In this document: positions 57,731 through 64,000 of the stretch, in pieces | Position numbering within the stretch: the stretch's first letter is position 1 | How the letters are laid out: each line of letters starts with the position of its first letter | Assembly (NCBI RefSeq): GCF_965363235.1 | Contig: NC_134839.1 | Location: 113,392,517 to 113,456,516 of the forward strand | Length of the DNA stretch: 64,000 nucleotides | Reading direction: 5' to 3' | Origin: Mytilus galloprovincialis | Taxonomy: Eukaryota; Mollusca; Bivalvia; Mytilida; Mytilidae | Notes under the pieces: model-generated | The model's input: the letters and a program-made list of their open reading frames with translations, nothing else | The model's database searches: none | What the model was told of the DNA's origin: nothing | Program-made: the position numbers and the translations under genes

Positions 57731-59932
57731 TAATATTTCGTCACAGATCAAATCAGTTGATGTCACCTGTGTTTTACCTGTGTGCGCGTCATCGATAATT
57801 CTACGTCACAGATCTACCTACGTATATTGACTGACCAGTAACATTTATTTAGCTTCCGGTGTCAACATTCAGCACGTTCAGAAATTGGATTCATGTGGAT
57901 ATCAACTTGGATTGTGAATTCATTAATGGGTCAGTACTGTGCATTGTATGTTTATATATGTTGTATTGTTTGTCATATGTATTGTATAAACCGATCATAA
58001 TTATTTGTTCATTTGGAAATTGCCATTAGAAACTTTAATTGAGTTTGAAAAAAACTTTGTCAAAATTTTCATTCATGTTTTAGTTTACATTGAAAAAAAC
58101 CACTTGTCTAATGATATTTTATATTGAATAGATAGACAATCGTTATTTGGTATTGAGCATACAGTGTACATGTAAATTAAGTGTGATATAGACATTATTC
58201 ATACATAGTTTTGTAATTAGACTTGAACATTTTGTGTTTGTTGAGACCCCATACACTTGTATCCCTACCCCCGGGAAAGGTCATAGAGGTCAACCGGAAG
58301 TACTAGATATTGACATTTTTGTTTACATTAGCAACTACATATCAGTAGTTAGCAGTTAGATACACTGATTTAAAATTTACTTTTGATTTTTGTGCATACA
58401 CACATACACTTAGTTGTACATTGAAAATATTTTACAAATTTATTTGTTTTATTTGGACTTAGTAAAATTACCAGTGAGATATCAACATACACTGATTGAT
58501 TGATAGTTACACATAAACACACATAGTCCATTCCACCTTGACTTAGCATTTCACATTGTACTTTACATTGTTTATATTTGTACATTGTCATGTTTATTGT
58601 TTATGTGTATTGCATTTGACATTGTTCATTGTTGTTTACATTGTCATATATGTATGTGTATTGTGTACATGTGTATTGTGAAATTGATTTGTTTGTGTAC
58701 AATTGTCATTGATTTGTTTGTGTACAATTGTCGTTGATATTTGTTACATTTAACATTAATTTGATGAAATAGTTAAAACTTTTCTAGAAACTAAATTTTG
58801 AATTAAAAGTTTAAACTTTAAAAGTTTAATTGAGATCAGTGAGCTTGTGTAGTACAATTAACACTTGATTATTTAACCTTCATACTTACCATCCTTACTT
58901 ATCCACCATATTACACCATACCTAGGAAAGGCACTTATACTATATTTAACTTTCTATTACTATTTCTTGGACTTAGTCTTTAGTGGAGAGAGTTATTTAG
59001 GTTGGTTTAGGTTAGCTTGGTATAGTTTGTTGTTAGTTTAGTTGTACTTTGACTTGAGTAGATTGGAACAGTGATACAGTATAGTTATCTTGTGATTATA
59101 TTGTCCTAGTTGTACCGTATATATAGTTGTCTGTATATTCATTTGTATATATTTAACTTGCATATTTATTTACATATTTTTTTTCTCTCTTTGATTTGAT
59201 ATCATACTTGTCTGACATGGGTTTGTAGACGTACAAGCTTTACAACTCATATACAAGTTCAGGTTTTGCATATAGTTGGTAAGTCATTGTGGTTATATAT
59301 ATATTTCTTATATTGATTTGTGTTATTCTCTTTAGTATTGTTTATATATAGTGATTATCTTGAATTGCTTTTCATTTATTAATATATTGATTTTCTTTGT
59401 AGTTATTAATATCTTTATTTTCTTTTTGATTTTCAGATATACTGTTTTGGTTTAGAGTCTATACTGTGTGATTTTGATTGACTTATACTTTATTTAGTTT
59501 CAGACACATATATTTATTTACATGTATTTATTGTCTATTGCTATTTACATTTGACTTTGGATTAATTTATACATTTTCTTTTCAGATAATTTGAATTTGA
59601 TTTTATTACATTCTTTACTTAAGCACTTATTAGTGTATTTACTTAAGCACTTACCAGTGAAACTTATTTAGTCACTTCTTAGTGAAATTTATTTAGTCAC
59701 TTCTTAGTGAAAATTATCTTAGTTTATTTTTCATTATTTACATTTTGGTTATTGTTCACTTTACTTATCATTTCTTTTTCAGAATATTTAGTTTATTATT
59801 ATCAACTTGAGTGAAAACTTTATTTCATTTTTATCTCATTATTCATATTGAGTTGAATTTTGTTTTCTTTATTCACTTTTTAGTGAATCTTTATTTACAA
59901 ATCACTTATAAGTGAAACAAATATATATCAAC
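57731..59932 (+). other. Long T-rich leader of the Ty3/Gypsy element
   Basis: About 2.2 kb between primer-binding site and gag, non-coding and rich in T and TTTA/ATTG runs. It has a short tandem at 58687-58737 (GATTTGTTTGTGTACAATTG twice). Near gag it has six copies of a small inverted motif described separately. Confidence 0.7.
59624..59914 (+). repeat. Six copies of CACTTNNNAGTG in the leader
   Basis: The 12-base inverted motif occurs at 59624, 59648, 59673, 59698, 59874 and 59903, with variable centres (ATT, ACC, CTT, CTT, TTT, ATA). The last copy ends 19 bases before the gag ATG. The conserved arms with changing centres suggest small RNA hairpins or a protein site. Confidence 0.8.
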
Positions 59933-61045
59933 ATGGCGCATCCAGAAGAAATTGCACCTGAAGATATCGCTCTGTTGAAATTATTGAAGAAAGAGGTGGG
60001 AGAACATCCAGTAGATATTGCAGAATTCATGAAGAAATGTTTGGCTTATAAAGGAGAGGAGTCTAAACAGAAAGTGAAAGATGAACCATCCAAACATACC
60101 AAGTACAGAGATCCACCCAGGATATCAAACTTTTCTGGAAACAACACCAAAGGGGAAACCAGCTACGAACTTTGGAGGTATGAAGTAACTGGATTGATGG
60201 CTGATAAATTGTACGACCAAGAGAACATCAATTATGCTGTTAGACGATCACTGAAAGGAGATGCAGGAATGGTTGCCATGCACCTTGGAGCAAAAGCCAG
60301 TATACCAGATATCTTGCACAAGCTTGACAGTATATATGGAGCTGTGGAGAAAAAGGAGGATTTACTTGCTCAGTTCTACCGAGCCAGACAAGATGATACT
60401 GAGACAGTTACTAAATGGAGTTGTAGATTGGAAAACATCATCGGTCGAGCAGTAGATAGAGGATTAGTACAACCAAAAGAAAGAAATGGCATGCTACATT
60501 CTATGCTATGGACTGGTTTGAAGACAGAATTAAAGGATATATCAGGCCATAAGTTTGACACCATAAAGGATTTTGATGAGCTCAGAGTTGTACTTAGACA
60601 GATAGAAACAGATCATGAGGAGAGGAAGTTATCATCTCATAAGCCACAACCAGCCAAAGCAACTGCAATTTCTGATATTTCAATACAGGAATCACAGATG
60701 AATAAATTTGAAGGATTGATTAATCAACTTACTACCAGGATGGATAGATGGGAAACAGATTTTAGAGGAAGAGGATCAATTAGAGGTCGAGGTTATAGGA
60801 ACAATAGAGGATATTTCAACAGAAATCAAGGACAGTACAACAGAGGAGGAGGACATGTACAACAGCAAGGATATCATGAGTCATCTACACCACAAGCTAC
60901 TTTAACTTCAAATTACCAACACCAGGAAGAAAAGAAATGCTTTCGATGTGGATTACCAGGACACTATAAGATTGGTTGTACAGCAATATTAGATGGAAAG
61001 AAGAATTTAAACTACAAGAAGTCTATGGGTCAGGACCACCCTTAG
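59933..61045 (+). CDS. gag: Ty3/Gypsy gag (capsid and nucleocapsid)
   Basis: About 370 residues from the first ATG (MAHPEEIAPEDIALL). The open frame extends upstream without an ATG, so this start is preferred. The middle part (YELWRYEVTGLM, LDSIYGAVEKKEDLLAQFY) has the helical retrotransposon-gag character. Near the C-terminus an Arg/Gly-rich segment (GRGSIRGRGYRNNRG) leads to one zinc knuckle, CFRCGLPGHYKIGC (CX2CX4HX4C). In the family it forms the particle and binds RNA. The heptamer TTTAAAC at 61006-61012 lies in the phase expected for a minus-one ribosomal shift into pol. Confidence 0.88.
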   Translation: MAHPEEIAPEDIALLKLLKKEVGEHPVDIAEFMKKCLAYKGEESKQKVKDEPSKHTKYRDPPRISNFSGNNTKGETSYELWRYEVTGLMADKLYDQENINYAVRRSLKGDAGMVAMHLGAKASIPDILHKLDSIYGAVEKKEDLLAQFYRARQDDTETVTKWSCRLENIIGRAVDRGLVQPKERNGMLHSMLWTGLKTELKDISGHKFDTIKDFDELRVVLRQIETDHEERKLSSHKPQPAKATAISDISIQESQMNKFEGLINQLTTRMDRWETDFRGRGSIRGRGYRNNRGYFNRNQGQYNRGGGHVQQQGYHESSTPQATLTSNYQHQEEKKCFRCGLPGHYKIGCTAILDGKKNLNYKKSMGQDHP

Positions 61046-64000
61046 GCTTATGCGAGTCAACTACGACAGGTCCTTCTACACAAGTACCACCAGGATTATT
61101 TGGAAGCCCAACAGAAACTGAGGTAATACTACATGGTAGAACAGTTGAGAGTCTTCTTGACACTGGATCAACAGTTTCAACAGTCAGCCACACATATTAC
61201 AACAACAACTTAATTGATTTGCCACTTCAACAACTTAACACCTTATTAGATATAGAGTGTGCAGATGGACAGCAACTGCCATATGAAGGATACATAGAAA
61301 CAGAACTTCAGATACCACTTCAGACTGAAAGATACCCATGCATTATATTGGTGATTCCAGACAGTACATACAACACCCAAGTACCACTACTCATTGGAAC
61401 CAATATCCTACAACACATCATGAAGTTATTGCAACTGCAACATGGCAACAGGTATTTACAAACATCAAAACTCAGCACTTCATGGTACCTTACCTTTAGA
61501 ACTATCACACTCAGAGAAAAGGAACTTCAACGTCACAACAATACATTGGCTGTTATCAAGAATGCTATTGGCAAGCCAGTTACCATCAAGCCAAATTCAA
61601 CGGTTCAGATACCAGGTTATATCGACAAAGAACTACCATATAGTACAACACCAGCTATGCTTCTTCCATCAACTTTACAACCCAACTGCAATGATCTTGA
61701 AGTAGAACCATCACTTATAGAATTCAAGTACAGAAGTAACGGAAAGATAGACGTACAACTTGCCAATGTAACATCACGCACCATTACCATTCAACCAAGA
61801 GCAGTATTATGCGAAATACAACCAGTCTGTATTGAACATCAAACAGAAGATACTGAAGCAAAGATACCCATTATTGATCAAGTTGAAATCAACACCATTG
61901 ACTTAACAGAAGAGCAGTTGAAGATAGGGAAAGATTTTATTAAGTCATACGAAGACATCTTTGCTAAGAATGATCAAGATATTGGCAACACTACAGTGAA
62001 ACATCGAATAGATTTGTTAGAGGAACACCCGTTTAAACAACGATACAGGCGTATACCACCAGCCATGTATGATGAAGTGAAGGCACATCTCAAACAGTTG
62101 TTAGGAAATGGAACTATTAGACCATCACATAGTCCTTATGCTTCAAACGTAGTTCTGGTAAGAAAGAAGAATGGAAAGCTACGCCTATGTACGGATTATC
62201 GTCAGCTGAACAGAATTACGAAAAAAGACAGTTATGCGTTGCCTAGGATTGAAGACCTTTTCGATGCTCTTGCAGGCAGCTCATACTTCACATGCGTTGA
62301 TATGAAGAGCGGGTATCACCAAGTGGAGATTCTAGAACAGCATAAGGAAAGAACCGCCTTCACAGTGGGTCCACTCGGGTTCTACGAATACAACAGAATG
62401 CCGTTTGGTTTGACTAATTCACCAGCAACCTACCAAAGAATGATGGAGGAATGTTTGTCAGATTTACACCTCAAGATTTGTTGCATTTTCATAGACGACG
62501 TGATTATCTTTGGCAGAACCTATGAAGAGCATCTGGACAATCTCCGCCTTGTATTTGACAGGATCCGGAAACACAACATGAAGCTTGCACCAGACAAGTG
62601 CTCATTTTTCAAGACCAAGGTGAAGTACGTCGGCCATGTTGTTTCAGCGGAAGGTGTGGAGGTTGACCCAGCCAAAACAGACAAAGTAGTGAATTGGCCA
62701 AAGCCCACCAGTCCTGAAGATGTTAGACGATTTCTCGGATTCGTCGGATATTATCGTCGCTTCATTCGACATTTCAGCAACATCAGTAAACCACTCACAG
62801 AATTGATGCCGAATCCGATGAAAAAGAAAATAAAGAAACATGAGCAGAAACCATGGCACTGGGGTCCCGAACAAGACAAAGCGTTTGAAACACTAAAGGA
62901 ACGACTTGTGTCAGCACCTATACTTGGATATGCCATTAGCAATCTTCCATACGAACTACATACAGATGCATCAGGATTTGCACTTGGAGCTGTATTGTAC
63001 CAGAAGCAGGGAGAACATTTGAGGGTTGTCAGCTATGCCAGCAGAAGTTTATCAAAGTCAGAGAAGAGATATCCACCACACAAGTTGGAATTCCTCGCTT
63101 TGAAGTGGGCTGTTTGTGAGAAGTTCAGGGATTACCTCTTAGGCAGCAATTTTACAGTCATGACAGACAACAACCCCATGACATATGTGTTGACCACGGC
63201 TAAACTGGATGCAACCGGTCACAGATGGTTGAGCAGCCTTGCAGACTTCAACTTCAACATCTTGTATCGACCTGGAAAGAAAAATGGAGACGCAGATGGA
63301 CTCAGCCGAATTCCAGATGCACAAAGTATAGATTCAGATAGTGGAGAAGTCATATCGATAGAATCCGTACAGGCTATCTGTAATTCACAGCTTCCGAACA
63401 CATTCATCGAGAGTTTAGCTGTTAACCCAGATGTAGTGCAATCTGATGATGATGAAGATGAATACAAAGATGAAGATATCATCGATTGGAAACAAGCACA
63501 AGCCATGGACTCACAGATAGCGCCGTTTGTGAGATATGTTAAAGAAGGAAGGAAACCTACAACAGCAGAGGTTGGATCATCATTACTCTTGCGACAGTTT
63601 CAACACCTTATTCTCAAAGATGGCGTATTATACAGAGACGTGATGATTAGTGATGACAGGAAATCACAGCTGGTATTACCATCTGCACATATAAAGATCG
63701 TCCTTGAGGCACTGCATGATGATATGGGCCATCCAGGCAAGGATAGAACACTATCACTACTGCGTGACAGATTCTATTGGCCAGGAATGGACAAGGCAGT
63801 TGATGATTGGATAGGACAGTGCAGTAGATGTTTGAAAAGGAAAACACCAGCTAACAGTCAAGTTGCACCCTTGGTCAGCATTACCACCAGATTTCCACTA
63901 GAGCTAGTTTGCATTGATTTCCTGAAACTTGAGCGTTCTAAAGGAGGATATGAAGATGTACTTATCATCATGGACCACTTTACCAGATACGCCCAGGCTA
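61012..64000 (+). CDS. pol: Ty3/Gypsy pol (protease, RT, RNase H, integrase start)
   Basis: Domains in order: aspartic protease LLDTGSTVS (about 61153), RT with RLCTDYRQLNR, MPFGLTNSPATYQRMM and the catalytic IFIDDVIIF (about 62485), RNase H LHTDASGFALGAVLY (about 62958), an acidic linker (DDDEDEYKDED), integrase zinc finger with HDDMGHPGKDR and CSRCLKRK (about 63715-63840), and the first catalytic Asp of the integrase core in VCIDFLK (about 63910). It is open to the window edge. The RT and integrase style is Ty3/Gypsy; the finer clade was not determined. Confidence 0.9.

Larger units (their letters stand above)
57719..64000 (+). mobile_element. Ty3/Gypsy LTR retroelement, 5' part
   Basis: This is a fossil or possibly young copy, cut by the window end. 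Parts in order: primer-binding site (57719-57730), a leader of about 2.2 kb, gag (59933-61045), and pol (protease, RT, RNase H, start of integrase) to the window edge. The visible coding parts read open, so the copy looks largely whole. Pol lies one frame back from gag, an arrangement known in many Ty3/Gypsy elements. It sits just upstream of HSPA12 copy B, outside the matched part of the duplication. Confidence 0.9.

Noticed and set aside
59912-59932. Gag start at the upstream in-frame GTG
   Set aside because: An ATG follows seven codons later and begins the sequence that looks like protein, so the ATG was preferred.
1-64000. tRNA, rRNA or other structured housekeeping RNA genes
   Set aside because: I found no convincing tRNA A/B boxes or rRNA segments by reading. 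A covariance search would be decisive.

Overview
The window is AT-rich metazoan DNA. Host genes have introns, intergenic space is dense with dispersed repeats, and there is no sign of prokaryotic organisation. The gene set (an HSPA12-type Hsp70, a secreted C-type lectin, rhodopsin-like GPCRs) and the repeats (Penelope-like elements, hammerhead-ribozyme retrozymes, a Ty3/Gypsy element) point to a bivalve, most likely a mussel of the Mytilus type. The species call is inference from remembered repeat families, not a database match.

The dominant structure is a tandem segmental duplication. Copy A runs from about 46 to 29.47 kb and copy B from about 33.59 to 55.44 kb. Each carries the same three host loci in the same order and orientation: a C-type lectin (minus), an intronless-coding GPCR (plus) and a four-exon HSPA12-like gene (minus). 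The copies have decayed in opposite ways. In A the lectin looks intact and the HSPA12 gene is broken (lost ATG, two stops, one frameshift, a retroelement inside exon 1). In B the HSPA12 gene is intact (597 aa) and the lectin has lost its 5' exons, a splice acceptor and its reading frame. Both GPCRs (431 and 428 aa, roughly 92% identical by eye) remain open.

Repeats account for most of the difference between the copies. Copy A carries a 2.34-kb DNA transposon with 91-bp terminal inverted repeats and a hairpin MITE nested inside it. It also has several hammerhead-ribozyme retrozymes (one with a clean target-site duplication against the empty site in B), a nested minisatellite, and a Penelope-like element of the Naiad type (N-terminal GIY-YIG, CxC linker, RT, pseudo-LTRs) with a 5-bp target duplication in HSPA12 exon 1. 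Copy B carries a different Penelope-like RT copy in place of the lectin 5' exons. It also has a 6.2-kb array of about 105 copies of a 59-bp satellite where copy A has only one decayed monomer.

Between the copies (29.5-33.5 kb) I see no gene, only repeat fragments. To the right of copy B (57-64 kb) lies the 5' part of a Ty3/Gypsy LTR retroelement (primer-binding site, long leader, gag, pol through the start of integrase), cut by the window end.

The most interesting link is a module of about 65 bp shared between the start of the Naiad body and the hammerhead retrozymes. It suggests the retrozymes may be mobilised by, or derived from, Naiad-type elements, a clade reported to lack hammerheads.
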